A stretch of 64,000 nucleotides of DNA from Bin80 sp964291275 (GCA_964291275.2 OZ219799.1:1674001-1738000); one strand, 5' to 3'. Shown: positions 34,176-43,492, numbered from the stretch's first letter. Notes: generated by a model not told the origin, from the sequence alone. A program made the numbers and translations.

Positions 34176-36623
34176 TCAAGCACGTAACTCTGCGTCAAAT
34201 TGTGAAGAAAGAGAACTAACAATTTTTTGAACTATGTGGTCAATCTCTTTATCGCGGAGGGTCCGATTTGCGCCGAAGCGTAATGAAAATGCTACACTTT
34301 TTTTATCTGGTGCAATTCCCTTACCCTTGTAGACATCAAATATATCTATGCTCTTAAGAAGGGGCTGGCCAGCCTTGCGCGCTTTGTTGATCATGGGGCC
34401 AACAGGCTGTTGCGAATCCACGACTATAGCAATATCCCGCTCAACAACAGGGTAACGTGGTACTGGCGTGTAGACGGTAGCTGGTTGTTCTTCGCACATC
34501 AGTGCCAGTCTTGTCCAGTTAAATGTGGCAAAGAAAACGGGATCAGGTAAGTCGTGGGCTGCCTGCATCTCATCTGAAAGACGAGCAACAGTCCCCACCC
34601 ATTTATTGTTCGCGCAAAGTGTAATGTGATGGGCTGTAATCTTTGTCGGCTCGAAGCTTGGCTCCATGCTCAGAGAATCGAGGTTCAATATGCTCAACAG
34701 CTTCTCTACATCGCCCTTGATGTCAAAGAAATCTGCCAAAGGTATGCTACCATCCCAGCTCTGTGGTCGTATAGGGCCGCTTACCCCAAAGAAGAGCACT
34801 TCATATTCGGAGTAATTTTCTATAAAGGTTGCTTCATGTTCGCTGAGATGAAATACATGTCCGAACTCGTAGAACCGGAGTGTCTGTTGTCCGTGATGAG
34901 TATTGTGCTGCATAACATTCAGCATACCCGGCAGGAGTGAAGGCCGCAAGGTTGCCATGGAGCGGGATACCGCATTCAAGGTGCGTACAGGCGGATAGGC
35001 TGCTTCAATGACTGCTTGGCTGAACTGCTTAGCCTGTTCATCAGGCAATAGGCTGTTTGTATAGATTTCCCGGAATCCATGACCGTTCAGGTGGGCGTGA
35101 ACACGTTCACGCATTAGGTCAATGGGGCGCGTGACCGGAACGGATGCAGGTAAAGGTGCAGATCGCGATTCTTTGATTCGATCAAACCCGTAGATGCGTG
35201 CGATCTCCTCAATCAGATCAATCTCTAAATGGATGTCAGGCCGGTATGTAGGTACCGTGCACGAGATTACGTCACCTGCTTCATAGGGGTCAAATCCCAG
35301 CGATCCAAGGATTCGAAGGATATCCTTACGTGGTATTTGTATGCCCAGAATTTTGGGTACACGGGCGAGCCGTAAATCGAGCTTGGTTGTTGCCGGGGGT
35401 TGGGGATGCACATCCACGATACCGGGGGTAACCGATCCACCTCCCAGTTCTGCAATCAGTGCGGCTACATGTGCTGTGGCCCATGGCTGGCTCGCAGTAT
35501 CTACACCACGTTCGAATCTGTAGGATGCATCCGTAGCAATGCCAAGTGCTTTGGCAGATCGTCTTGTCCGGGACGGACAGAACCAAGCCCCTTCAATTAA
35601 TACATTGGAGGTAGTATCGTCGACCTCGGAGTTTTCTCCACCCATGATGCCTCCAATTGCAATAGGTCGCTCACCATCACAAATCAGGATAACCCCCTCA
35701 TTCAACGTATGTTTTTTGCCATCGAGTGTGGTAAATTCCTCTCCCTCGACGGACTCACGGACAATAATTCGTTGTTCAGCTATACGGTCGTAGTCGAATG
35801 CGTGTAGAGGTTGTCCGCATTCATACATAACAAAATTGGTCGCATCAACAACATTATTGATGGAGCGAAGCCCGATGGCTTCCAGTCGTCGCTTTAACCA
35901 GGTAGGGGAGGGGCCGATTGTTACGCCTGTGACAATCATTGCCACGTACCGATGGCACAAGTCAGGGCATTGAATATCGACCTTGATGTGTTGTATCGTC
36001 TCACCGCCGTCCGACGGAATGGTAACTTTGGGCCGTTTTAGTGGCACATTTTGCAGTGCGGATATGTCTCGGGCTATTCCTATATGACTGATTGCATCCG
36101 CCCGGTTTGGCGTGATGGCAATATCCAGTACAGTATCATTCACCTCCTGCCCTTCTCTCAGCAGATAGTCAAGCAGTGATTCACCAATCACAGCGGTTTC
36201 GGATAGAACCATGATACCGCTGTGGTCGTCAGACAGCCCAAGCTCATCTTCTGCGCAGATCATCCCCATGGAGACCTGCCCACGTATTTTGGATTTTTTG
36301 ATCGAGAGTACTTTTTCGCCCATGACCAGACGAGTCCCAATCGTCGCTACGGGTACCCGTTGGTCAGCTGCAACATTGGGGGCACCACAAACGATAGGGA
36401 TCAATTCATCAGTTCCCAAATCAATATCGCAAAGCCTCAGGCGGTCAGCGTTGGGGTGCGGACGCACCGACTCCACGCGTCCAACGAATATGCCATCCAA
36501 TGATGGACCAAGATGCAGCATGTCTTCGACCTCGAGTCCAGACATGGTCAACGCATGTGCAAGGTCCTCCGGGGACAGTTCATGTGCTACGTACTCGGAC
36601 AGCCAATTATAAGAGATCTTCAT
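34176..36623 (-). CDS. pheT: Phenylalanyl-tRNA synthetase beta subunit
   Basis: 815-residue PheT of the alpha2-beta2 bacterial PheRS. Domains in order: the N-terminal region starting MKISYNWLSEYVAHELSPED, the EMAP/tRNA-binding OB domain (FVGRVESVRPHPNADRLRLC near residue 45), the B3/B4 editing domain (GIARDISALQNV, DATNFVMYECGQPLHAFDYD), B5, the pseudo-catalytic domain and a C-terminal anticodon-binding ferredoxin-like domain (VERDIAIVVDSQQPVG). The length is normal. It begins 6 bp downstream of the pheS stop and shares the pheS attenuator. Confidence 0.96.
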   Translation of the reverse strand: MKISYNWLSEYVAHELSPEDLAHALTMSGLEVEDMLHLGPSLDGIFVGRVESVRPHPNADRLRLCDIDLGTDELIPIVCGAPNVAADQRVPVATIGTRLVMGEKVLSIKKSKIRGQVSMGMICAEDELGLSDDHSGIMVLSETAVIGESLLDYLLREGQEVNDTVLDIAITPNRADAISHIGIARDISALQNVPLKRPKVTIPSDGGETIQHIKVDIQCPDLCHRYVAMIVTGVTIGPSPTWLKRRLEAIGLRSINNVVDATNFVMYECGQPLHAFDYDRIAEQRIIVRESVEGEEFTTLDGKKHTLNEGVILICDGERPIAIGGIMGGENSEVDDTTSNVLIEGAWFCPSRTRRSAKALGIATDASYRFERGVDTASQPWATAHVAALIAELGGGSVTPGIVDVHPQPPATTKLDLRLARVPKILGIQIPRKDILRILGSLGFDPYEAGDVISCTVPTYRPDIHLEIDLIEEIARIYGFDRIKESRSAPLPASVPVTRPIDLMRERVHAHLNGHGFREIYTNSLLPDEQAKQFSQAVIEAAYPPVRTLNAVSRSMATLRPSLLPGMLNVMQHNTHHGQQTLRFYEFGHVFHLSEHEATFIENYSEYEVLFFGVSGPIRPQSWDGSIPLADFFDIKGDVEKLLSILNLDSLSMEPSFEPTKITAHHITLCANNKWVGTVARLSDEMQAAHDLPDPVFFATFNWTRLALMCEEQPATVYTPVPRYPVVERDIAIVVDSQQPVGPMINKARKAGQPLLKSIDIFDVYKGKGIAPDKKSVAFSLRFGANRTLRDKEIDHIVQKIVSSLSSQFDAELRA

Positions 36624-36628
36624 GGCAA

Positions 36629-37660
36629 TTAGAATTGCGCCAAGAATCGCGAGTCGTTTTCGTAAAAGATGCGGATATCATCGATGCCGTATCGGAGCAT
36701 GGCTGGGCGCTCTATGCCCATGCCGAAGGCGTATCCGGTATAGCGTTCGGAGTCAATACCTACGGCTTCAAGAACGTTTGGGTGTACCATGCCGCTACCC
36801 AGGATTTCCATCCAGCGTCCGCCCTTTGGATGATCAGGTAAGTTCCACCAGATGTCTACCTCACCACTTGGCTCCGTGAACGGAAAGAAGCTGGGGCGGA
36901 ATCGCATCTTGACATCGTTGCCGAAGAATGCACGTGCAAAATTGTAGAGCGTGTGTTTAAGGTCGACCATGGTTACGCCCTCATCGACGACTAGTCCTTC
37001 CACTTGATGAAAAAGACAGTAGGACTTATAGGTTATTGCCTCATTGCGAAAAACTCGACCTGGTGCGATCAGGCGGAATGGGGGCTCCCCGGCTACCATT
37101 GTTCGAATCTGCACGGGGGATGTATGTGTGCGCATCATAGCCCCGGTCCGACCTTCTCCCGGCTCTTCAATGAAGAGTGTGTCCTGCATGTCGCGGGCGG
37201 GGTGATCAGCCGGGAAATTCAGCGCGGTGAAGTTATGCCAGTCATCCTCAATTTCAGGCCCCTCGGCGATCGCGAAGCCCATGTGTTCGAATATATCTGT
37301 GATCTTGGCCAGGGCAAGCGTAATGGGATGTCGGGATCCGGCCCACTGACTGTGTCGACCGGGTAGTGTAAGGTCAATATCACGGGTATTTGTAGTCGTC
37401 ACGCGGAGTTGGTCAATGGCAGATTCAAGCGTGGTTTGGGCTTCTTTACGCAGAGCATTGAGCAGCTGTCCGGCGTTGCGCCGATCCTGCTTGGGTAGAT
37501 GCGGAATGGTCTTGAAGAGTTTGGGGATCACACCGCGTCTCTGTCCCAGGAACCGGATACGGAATTCTTCGGACTTGGCAGACGAATCAAGTTTCGCTGC
37601 TGCAATCTCCTCTATGAAGCTTGCAGCGGCTTTTTTCAGATACTCTAGATTTGTCTCCAT
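36629..37660 (-). CDS. pheS: Phenylalanyl-tRNA synthetase alpha subunit
   Basis: 343-residue catalytic alpha subunit charging tRNA-Phe. An N-terminal coiled coil (residues 1-90) is followed by the class II core with HPITLALAKITDIFEHMGF, motif 2 (VFRNEAITYKSYCLFHQVEG) and motif 3 (YAFGMGIERPAMLRYGIDDI). ATG 37660 (METNLEYLKKAAASF) is chosen; a longer in-frame form from 37720 would run through the attenuator hairpin. The start lies just beyond the T-tract of that hairpin, so expression of pheS-pheT probably depends on Phe-tRNA supply. Confidence 0.95.
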   Translation of the reverse strand: METNLEYLKKAAASFIEEIAAAKLDSSAKSEEFRIRFLGQRRGVIPKLFKTIPHLPKQDRRNAGQLLNALRKEAQTTLESAIDQLRVTTTNTRDIDLTLPGRHSQWAGSRHPITLALAKITDIFEHMGFAIAEGPEIEDDWHNFTALNFPADHPARDMQDTLFIEEPGEGRTGAMMRTHTSPVQIRTMVAGEPPFRLIAPGRVFRNEAITYKSYCLFHQVEGLVVDEGVTMVDLKHTLYNFARAFFGNDVKMRFRPSFFPFTEPSGEVDIWWNLPDHPKGGRWMEILGSGMVHPNVLEAVGIDSERYTGYAFGMGIERPAMLRYGIDDIRIFYENDSRFLAQF

Positions 37661-37664
37661 TCTA

Positions 37665-37706
37665 CCAAAACAAGAAACCCGCCAAGCCTGCACGAGCAGG
37701 GGCGGG
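37665..37706 (-). terminator. Attenuator terminator of pheS-pheT
   Basis: On the minus strand CCCGCC and CCTGC (37706-37696) pair with GCAGG and GGCGGG (37691-37678) around loop TCGT, and the stem is followed by TTTCTTGTTTT (37677-37667). This is an intrinsic terminator placed directly before pheS. An alternative pairing is available: AGGGGC at 37736-37731, over the leader-peptide stop, is fully complementary to GCCCCT at 37703-37698 within the rising arm, so it can act as antiterminator. The layout matches amino-acid attenuators such as E. coli pheM-pheST. Confidence 0.8.
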
Positions 37707-37734
37707 AATGTTCTCACCAATCTACATTCGGCCC

Positions 37735-37785
37735 CTAGCCAAGTGAGGTGCCGCTAAAAAAGAATGAACTAGATACGTGTGTCAT
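37735..37785 (-). CDS. pheS-pheT leader peptide with three Phe codons
   Basis: A 16-codon frame, MTHVSSSFFFSGTSLG, starts 2 bp after the rplT stop and ends 28 bp before the terminator hairpin. The codons TTC TTT TTT at 37764-37756 give three consecutive phenylalanines, as expected for a peptide whose translation senses charged tRNA-Phe. Stalling there would leave the AGGGGC segment free to form the antiterminator and let RNA polymerase continue into pheS. The role is inferred from this arrangement and the known pheM leader of E. coli; the frame itself is seen directly. Confidence 0.75.
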   Translation of the reverse strand: MTHVSSSFFFSGTSLG

Positions 37786-37787
37786 CG

Positions 37788-38138
37788 TCAAGTCCCATGA
37801 GCTTCCTGAACAACACGGGTAAAGATTGCAGGCTCATTCATGGCTAAGTCTGCAAGCACTTTTCGATTGAGAGCGATCCCCTCTTTACGAAGAGCGCCGG
37901 CTAGACGGGAATAAGTTGTGCCGTTCAGCCGGGCAGCTGCATTTATCCGTACAATCCAGAGTCGACGGAACTGCTGTTTACGTTTGCGGCGATCCCGATA
38001 CGAGTACTGGAGTCCCTTTTCGACTGCATGTTTTGCTACGGTGTAGACCTTACTCCGGCTACCCCAATATCCTTTGGCCATACCAAGGATCTTCCTGCGT
38101 CGTTGACGTGAAGCTACTCTATTGCGTGCGCGTGGCAT
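37788..38138 (-). CDS. rplT: 50S ribosomal protein L20
   Basis: 116-residue L20, an early-assembly protein of the large subunit that binds 23S rRNA and, in many bacteria, its own mRNA. The start MPRARNRVASRQRRRKIL, AKGYWGSRSKVY and the C-terminal GIALNRKVLADLAMNEP are all canonical. It lies 32 bp downstream of rpmI in the infC-rpmI-rplT cluster and is followed after 2 bp by the pheS leader peptide. Confidence 0.97.
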   Translation of the reverse strand: MPRARNRVASRQRRRKILGMAKGYWGSRSKVYTVAKHAVEKGLQYSYRDRRKRKQQFRRLWIVRINAAARLNGTTYSRLAGALRKEGIALNRKVLADLAMNEPAIFTRVVQEAHGT

Positions 38139-38170
38139 AATTTTCAGCGAATTTAGGGATCACCTATTGA

Positions 38171-38371
38171 TCACTTGGAGGCACCCAGTAGACGATTCAT
38201 GCGAGGCTCATCACTCTTGTCGACGAGCGTCTTCTTACCAAGCTCCCGTTTGCGTTTGCGGCTCTTCTTGGTCAGTATATGACTCTTGAAGGCATGCGCG
38301 CGCTTCAGGCGCCCGGATGCAGTGCGGACAAATCGTTTTTTGGCTCCGCTGTTGGATTTCGTCTTCGGCAT
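38171..38371 (-). CDS. rpmI: 50S ribosomal protein L35
   Basis: 66 residues, the usual size of L35. The start is MPKTKSNSGAKKRFVRTASG, with HILTKKSRKRKRELG in the middle. An in-frame extension of 11 codons upstream (from 38404) has no counterpart in the family, so ATG 38371 is used. It lies between infC (69 bp upstream) and rplT. Confidence 0.96.
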   Translation of the reverse strand: MPKTKSNSGAKKRFVRTASGRLKRAHAFKSHILTKKSRKRKRELGKKTLVDKSDEPRMNRLLGASK

Positions 38372-38440
38372 GGTTCCGAAATAATCAAGACGCAGGTTAA
38401 CCACGTCAAGATCTATTCTGTTCCATCAAAGGGCAGCCCC

Positions 38441-38962
38441 TCACTTGGTTTTCAGGGGAGTAAGGATGGCAGTCATGCGCCGCCCTTCCATTCGGGGTTC
38501 CTGATCCAGTTTTGCAACGTCTTTCAGTGCATCAACGAAGCGTGCAAGGATGACCATCCCCTGTTCCTTGTAGATAATATCCCGCCCTCTGAACTGCACA
38601 TAGGCACGCACCTTGTGGCCGTCGGAGAGGAATTCGTAGGCATGCTTCGTTTTGAACTGAAAGTCATGCGTATCGGTGCGAGGTCGAAACCGGATTTCTT
38701 TGAGTTGCGTGTGATGCTGCTTTTTGCGAGCGTCGCGCTCCTTCTTATTCTTCTCGTAGAGAAACTTGCCGTAGTCCATAATCTTACAGACTGGAGGATC
38801 GGCATTTGGTGCAATTTCTACGAGATCCATGGACTGCTCTCCAGCCATATCCAAGGCTTTCTGCAGTTGGTACACGCCATGCTTACCTCCCGGATCAACT
38901 ACGCGGACTACGTCTGCCTCAATGGCGTCGTTAATACGTGTTTGTATACGTTTTGCGATGAT
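38441..38962 (-). CDS. infC: Translation initiation factor IF-3, with an ATC start codon
   Basis: 173 residues if started at ATC 38962 (or 172 from the ATC directly after it at 38959). IF-3 binds the 30S subunit and rejects wrong start codons. The first conserved stretch, RINDAIEADVVRVVDPGGKH, lies upstream of the first in-frame standard start at 38875, so that start cannot be right. A TAA stop lies in frame just before the two ATC codons, and no ATG, GTG or TTG is available between them. infC genes typically use AUU, AUC or AUA so that IF-3 can repress itself. The rest is canonical: PPVCKIMDYGKFLYEKNKK and the C-terminal domain IRFRPRTDTHDFQFKTKHA. Confidence 0.93.
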   Translation of the reverse strand: MIAKRIQTRINDAIEADVVRVVDPGGKHGVYQLQKALDMAGEQSMDLVEIAPNADPPVCKIMDYGKFLYEKNKKERDARKKQHHTQLKEIRFRPRTDTHDFQFKTKHAYEFLSDGHKVRAYVQFRGRDIIYKEQGMVILARFVDALKDVAKLDQEPRMEGRRMTAILTPLKTK

Positions 38963-39011
38963 GTTATGAGTTTATGTTTCGAAGAAAGACAACCCAAGGC
39001 ATTTACCTTGG

Positions 39012-39088
39012 TGGTGGGTCCTAATGGATTCGAACCATCGACCTCTACGATGTCAACGTAGCGCTCTAACCAACTGAGCTAAGGACCC
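39012..39088 (-). tRNA. tRNA-Val (anticodon GAC)
   Basis: On the minus strand the acceptor GGGTCCT pairs with AGGACCC. The D-arm is AGCTCAGTTGGTTAGAGC, and the anticodon stem CTACG/CGTAG holds loop TTGACAT with GAC at positions 34-36, reading GTC/GTT. The T-arm contains GGTTCGAATCC. Discriminator A is followed by an encoded CCA (39014-39012), unlike tRNA-Ala at 14290. It lies about 50 bp before infC on the same strand. Confidence 0.95.
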
Positions 39089-39190
39089 CTACACACAACA
39101 TTGCAAATTACGGCTTTTAACGCATTAGATGTATTATGTGTGCAGGGCCAAGATTTTGATGTGGCAAACTACATCGGCTGTACACATTGG

Positions 39191-39820
39191 TTATAGTGTA
39201 AGCGCAAGTTTGAGGATTGGTCCAGGAGTAACAGCAACTTGCAGTGCGCTCTCACGCTTACGCCGAGTGGTAAGCAAGGCTGATACGGCAGAAATCAAAC
39301 GGTTAGCCACGAGTGCGGCGATAAAGCTGCCCCGTCGTTGCGCCCAGGATTCAGCATCTCCCCGAAGATTTCTATACCGTTGAAAATCCCGCTCGCTAGT
39401 CCAGGCCCATTGAAATGCCGGATCATCCACGTATGAGACCAGATCTACGCGTCGGCTGCGCAGTTGTGCTTCGCGGTAATCATGGGAGGAGAGGTGATTG
39501 CCGATTGTAACATAGAACCGTCGGTCTTTCCCCGTGGTTGACATCCCCGCGTAGGATACCGCCCATGATTGATAGCTTTGAACCAGCTGACCGCGTTGCC
39601 ATTCACTGGTCACAAGCCCGGCCAAGAGTACGGCATCGGCGATAGTGTAGAGAGCGGCGCGCCGATTCCACTTGTTCCCATTAGCATACCTATGCCCCAG
39701 ACCCGGCAAAGCAATACTGTAAGCCGCTGCTTTTGCGGGGCGCAAAGGGGCTTGAGCAACGGACTCAACTGTACTTAGCAAAAAGAATGCAAGGAAAATT
39801 AAGGGGATTAATGAGCGCAT
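39191..39820 (-). CDS. DUF5683-like exported membrane protein
   Basis: 209 residues. A signal peptide (IPLIFLAFFLLSTVESVAQA) is followed by AAAYSIALPGLGHRYANGNK, a pattern typical of DUF5683-type proteins in Bacteroidota, then a hydrophobic helix (LYTIADAVLLAGLVTS). A charged central part with many Arg and Tyr follows, and a second hydrophobic stretch (FIAALVANRLISAVSALL) before the end. The function is unknown. It is probably an envelope protein. It lies 193 bp from the TonB receptor gene on the same strand. Confidence 0.7.
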   Translation of the reverse strand: MRSLIPLIFLAFFLLSTVESVAQAPLRPAKAAAYSIALPGLGHRYANGNKWNRRAALYTIADAVLLAGLVTSEWQRGQLVQSYQSWAVSYAGMSTTGKDRRFYVTIGNHLSSHDYREAQLRSRRVDLVSYVDDPAFQWAWTSERDFQRYRNLRGDAESWAQRRGSFIAALVANRLISAVSALLTTRRKRESALQVAVTPGPILKLALTL

Positions 39821-40013
39821 GCACCGGTAAGTCGAGGTAGTAACGCGTGTGTGCTGAGTTTGTGTTCGCCAGATTATTTATAGTGTTCCGTATAAGGAAT
39901 CAACATCGGTGATACAACGGGCAACATGTGGAGTTGCTTGTCGGTCTACTGGCAAGGCTCGAGGAAAAAGTAGGTCAGTGATTTGCAGGCAAAGAATAAT
40001 GATTTGTAGCTAC

Positions 40014-42434
40014 TCAAAATGATGTTCGCAGTCGCAGGTTAATCGTACGAGGTGTAAGACGCGTCGGGATGCGCTGCCAGATGCCGGTCGCGTCTGGTAG
40101 CCAAGAATATGCAACCGTATTGGTGATATCAAATATGTTCAGCATTTCGGCAGTTACTTCCAACTGAAGAGCTCGTTCACGCTGGCTCAGCGTGATGATC
40201 TTCGTGACTCCAAAATCAACCCGGCGGAACTCGGGGTATCGGGCCGAGTGTCGTGCTCCCGGAATCTGTGTAACGACGCTTCCCACCCGTTTGCCCGGAA
40301 TCGGGGGCGTGTACGGGATCCCGCTTCCAAACAGTGCACGCATATGCAGTTTCCATGTAGGATCCATTGGAATATAGTCCTGCACAAAAAGGGCAACTGT
40401 GTGGCGCTGGTCAGTTGGCCTGGGTAGCAGACCTGCGTTAAGATCGGTGGTGTATTGAGGCAGGAACTGTTCGCGTGCAACCATAAAGCTGTAGTTGAGC
40501 CAGCTTTCCATGCCGGGTACAAACTCGCCTCTCACCTGGAGGTCCAATCCATAAAGATGTCCAGATGCGTCGTTCAACCCACTGTAGTTGATCCTCACAT
40601 TCTCAAGTGAATAGCTGATTACGTTGGTTAGCTGCTTGTAGTATGCTTCTCCACGGAGGTACAACCTTTTCCGTGGTACAAACAATTCTGCACCAGCGAT
40701 AATCTGAGTCGAGCGCTGTGACCGCAGATTATTGTTCAGAGACTCGTTAAGTGGTATATCCGGACTGGGAGTACCGCGCAGTTCGCGGTATGTGGGCTGT
40801 TGATAGTATACACCGGCAGATGCAGTCAGCGTCAATTGTTCAGAGGCTTCATAGCGCAGGCTAGCCCGGGGCGAAAAAGTCCATTCACGATTAAAATCAT
40901 ACCAGTTTACCCGTAGGCCTGCACTGAGCAGGAAATCAGCACTTACACTGTAGGTATCTTCTGCATGGAAACTCAGTTGAGATGCATCCAGCTTCACTGC
41001 TCCCTCGAGACTATCTACGACCAGCCGTACCGGTTCCTGGTCAATTCCCCTGCCGGTAACAATGGACTCCTCCTTGAGTACATCCTCAAAGGTCAAACGT
41101 CTCAAGCTCCAGCCAGCTTCTCCCGCATGCAGTTCTCCGGTCCAGTTATACAGGCCGCGGCCGGTTAGCGTGGTAACTGAAATTTTATTATTTGCAAAAT
41201 CTTCCTGACGGGCCATACCTCTCGGTACTTGTATCCGATCTGCGTCGTTAGTAACGATGTCGTACAGGATTGCATCACCTTCCAGAAAGAAGGATTCAGT
41301 TTCCTGGGTAGTGTAGAGGCTTACGTCGTGTTGTAGTGTCCATCGTGTTCCGATACGACTCCGAAGGCGCAGTCCGGCAACACCCGTTTGGTACCCATCC
41401 TGTTCTGTGCTTTCGTTAGAGTACGAAAGCCATACAGAACGAATATCTGCGGGGCCATCGTTTGCGGAAACTGTTCCATAAAAGGTTCGCCGTCCACGCG
41501 GATCCAGGCGGAACACATGATCGGCATAAAGTCCAATGAACTCGATCTCCTGCTGCGATGTCGGCGAGTAGGTCAGACGTACCTGTACATCCTCATAATC
41601 AGGCTGGTAGTTGCCTTTTAGCTCCTGGGTAGAGAAAAATCGTCGTGCACGTGCCTTGCGCAACCCAATCTGCCATGAGAATACGTCAGTAGAGGATGAG
41701 GCCGTAGCTGTGCCATCCAGAAGGGATAGGGTTGCGCTTGTAGTGAAGTCATCTGTTGCCGCGTATTCAATGTCTAATGCAGAGGAAATCTTGCCGCCAT
41801 ACCGAGCGGGAAATCCTCCCGTGTATAATGTAATTCGCCGTGACAATTCTGGATTGAACAGGCCAATGCCTTCCTGTTCGCCTTGTCTGGGGCGGAATGG
41901 CATATGGATTTCGAAGCCGTTAAGAAAGATCAGGTTCTCATTAAATCCACCACCGCGCACAGAATACTGGTTGGACAGTTCGTTATTGGCGGATACACCA
42001 GGCAGGACCAGGAGTGCTTGGAAACCCTTGAAGGGAGAGGGCATACGGCGCACCTGTTCCGGTGTGATCTGTTGCACACCGGCTCCGAGTGCCATTTCAT
42101 CTTCAACTATGATTTCTCCTGCATCAAGCACAGCGGGGGCGAGTGCGATATCCAGGGTTGTTTCGGTACGTGCAGAGATGATCACGGAGTCAATGCGAGT
42201 GACAAAACCCACAAAAGAAAATCGCATTGCGTACCGGCCTACTGGAAGTCGCAGGGTATATCTGCCAGATTCGTCCGAGGCTGTTCCAAAATTGGTTTCG
42301 TTTACGAGGATGCTGACACCCGGGAGTGGCAGACCTGTGTCGGTTTCTACCACGGTACCGCGCACGTTACCCCAGGACTGTGCAGAGACCTGCGCGGCAA
42401 ACAGTAGAGGAATCAAGTAGGTAATACGATACAT
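40014..42434 (-). CDS. TonB-dependent outer-membrane receptor
   Basis: 806 residues. A signal peptide (ITYLIPLLFAAQVSAQ) leads to an N-terminal carboxypeptidase-regulatory-like domain (GNVRGTVVETDTGLPLPGVS, about residues 20-105). The plug domain comes next (MPSPFKGFQALLVLPGVSAN, then QYSVRGGGFNENLIFLNGFE) and then a 22-strand-type barrel ending in RTINLRLRTSF with the terminal aromatic residue. The type imports nutrients such as metal chelates or glycans using TonB energy. The substrate cannot be told; no SusD partner is adjacent. ATG 42434 is taken because the signal peptide starts there, although the frame is open to 42554. Confidence 0.92.
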   Translation of the reverse strand: MYRITYLIPLLFAAQVSAQSWGNVRGTVVETDTGLPLPGVSILVNETNFGTASDESGRYTLRLPVGRYAMRFSFVGFVTRIDSVIISARTETTLDIALAPAVLDAGEIIVEDEMALGAGVQQITPEQVRRMPSPFKGFQALLVLPGVSANNELSNQYSVRGGGFNENLIFLNGFEIHMPFRPRQGEQEGIGLFNPELSRRITLYTGGFPARYGGKISSALDIEYAATDDFTTSATLSLLDGTATASSSTDVFSWQIGLRKARARRFFSTQELKGNYQPDYEDVQVRLTYSPTSQQEIEFIGLYADHVFRLDPRGRRTFYGTVSANDGPADIRSVWLSYSNESTEQDGYQTGVAGLRLRSRIGTRWTLQHDVSLYTTQETESFFLEGDAILYDIVTNDADRIQVPRGMARQEDFANNKISVTTLTGRGLYNWTGELHAGEAGWSLRRLTFEDVLKEESIVTGRGIDQEPVRLVVDSLEGAVKLDASQLSFHAEDTYSVSADFLLSAGLRVNWYDFNREWTFSPRASLRYEASEQLTLTASAGVYYQQPTYRELRGTPSPDIPLNESLNNNLRSQRSTQIIAGAELFVPRKRLYLRGEAYYKQLTNVISYSLENVRINYSGLNDASGHLYGLDLQVRGEFVPGMESWLNYSFMVAREQFLPQYTTDLNAGLLPRPTDQRHTVALFVQDYIPMDPTWKLHMRALFGSGIPYTPPIPGKRVGSVVTQIPGARHSARYPEFRRVDFGVTKIITLSQRERALQLEVTAEMLNIFDITNTVAYSWLPDATGIWQRIPTRLTPRTINLRLRTSF

Positions 42435-42520
42435 ACCACGCACGGTGTGACCGGTAATGACCAGTAGTTTAGCGAGGTAGCAACGGAACAGATCGTAATG
42501 TGCTAAGGAGATAGGACGGA

Positions 42521-43492
42521 TTACTGAGACCAGGAAGTCGGTTCGCGATCCCACCGGTGTGTATACAAAGCTTCAAGCAATGATGATTCCAGGAGGCCTT
42601 TGTCACTGGTGGCAATATTGGCTTCCACATGGTGTAACTTGCGCATCCCTGGTATTGTTGTGCTAACGATGGGGTTGCTCAGGATAAAACGGAGGGCCAT
42701 TTCAGGCATTGTACTGTCGGGAGGTACTAAAGCCCGTAATGGTTCTGCGTGTGCTACGCTGCTGCGCAGATTTTCTTTGACAAAGTAAGTGTTTCGCCAA
42801 TCTCCTGTGGGCCATGTGGAGTTAAGTGTGATATTGCCTGTCAGTGTCCCCTCATCGAAGGGTACCCGGGCGATGACTCCGACATGATGTTCCTGACAGG
42901 CAGGAAACAGCTCGTCTACAGGGTTCTGGTCAAAGATGTTGTAGATCACCTGTACGCAGTCCACGAGCCCGCTGCGCACGGCTTGGATTCCATTCCAAGG
43001 TTCCCATCTGTTGAGACTGATACCGATAGCGTTAATCTGCCCGTTATTCTTGGATCGTTGGAGTTCCTGTGTCCAACGATCATCTTGTAGCCATGAATCC
43101 TCCCATGTGTGGAGTTGCATAACATCCAGCTGTTCCAGGCCGGTGTTCAGGAGGCTTCGCTCAATATATTCACGAACATAGCTGGGAGGATAGCAGTTTT
43201 CGAGTGTATGCTCACGGCGGCTGGGCCAAGCGCGATTCTTTGGTGGTACCTTGGAGGCTGTGTAGAGACGCTTATCAGGATTGGCGCGCACAAGTTTACC
43301 CAGGAGCTCTTCGCTGTGACCGTTACCGTATGCCCAGGCTGTATCAAAGAAGGTACACCCGAGGTCAACCGCCCGTTGCATGGACCTCATGGACTGTGCG
43401 TCTTCTGAGCCTGTCCAACCTGCCATGCCCCACATTCCGTAACCGATTTCGCTTACGGAAAACCCGGTTCGACCCAGTGTTCTATAATTCAT
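42521..43492 (-). CDS. Aldo/keto reductase
   Basis: 323 residues, a cytoplasmic NAD(P)H-dependent carbonyl reductase of the AKR superfamily. The start MNYRTLGRTGFSVSEIGYG is typical. The catalytic tetrad is visible as Asp and Tyr in TFFDTAWAYGNGHSEELLG, Lys in YTASKVPP and His in DVMQLHTWEDSW. The cofactor end of the barrel includes MALRFILSNPIVSTTIPGMR. The substrate is unknown. It reads toward the TonB receptor; a hairpin repeat lies about 60 bp upstream of its start. Confidence 0.92.
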   Translation of the reverse strand: MNYRTLGRTGFSVSEIGYGMWGMAGWTGSEDAQSMRSMQRAVDLGCTFFDTAWAYGNGHSEELLGKLVRANPDKRLYTASKVPPKNRAWPSRREHTLENCYPPSYVREYIERSLLNTGLEQLDVMQLHTWEDSWLQDDRWTQELQRSKNNGQINAIGISLNRWEPWNGIQAVRSGLVDCVQVIYNIFDQNPVDELFPACQEHHVGVIARVPFDEGTLTGNITLNSTWPTGDWRNTYFVKENLRSSVAHAEPLRALVPPDSTMPEMALRFILSNPIVSTTIPGMRKLHHVEANIATSDKGLLESSLLEALYTHRWDREPTSWSQ

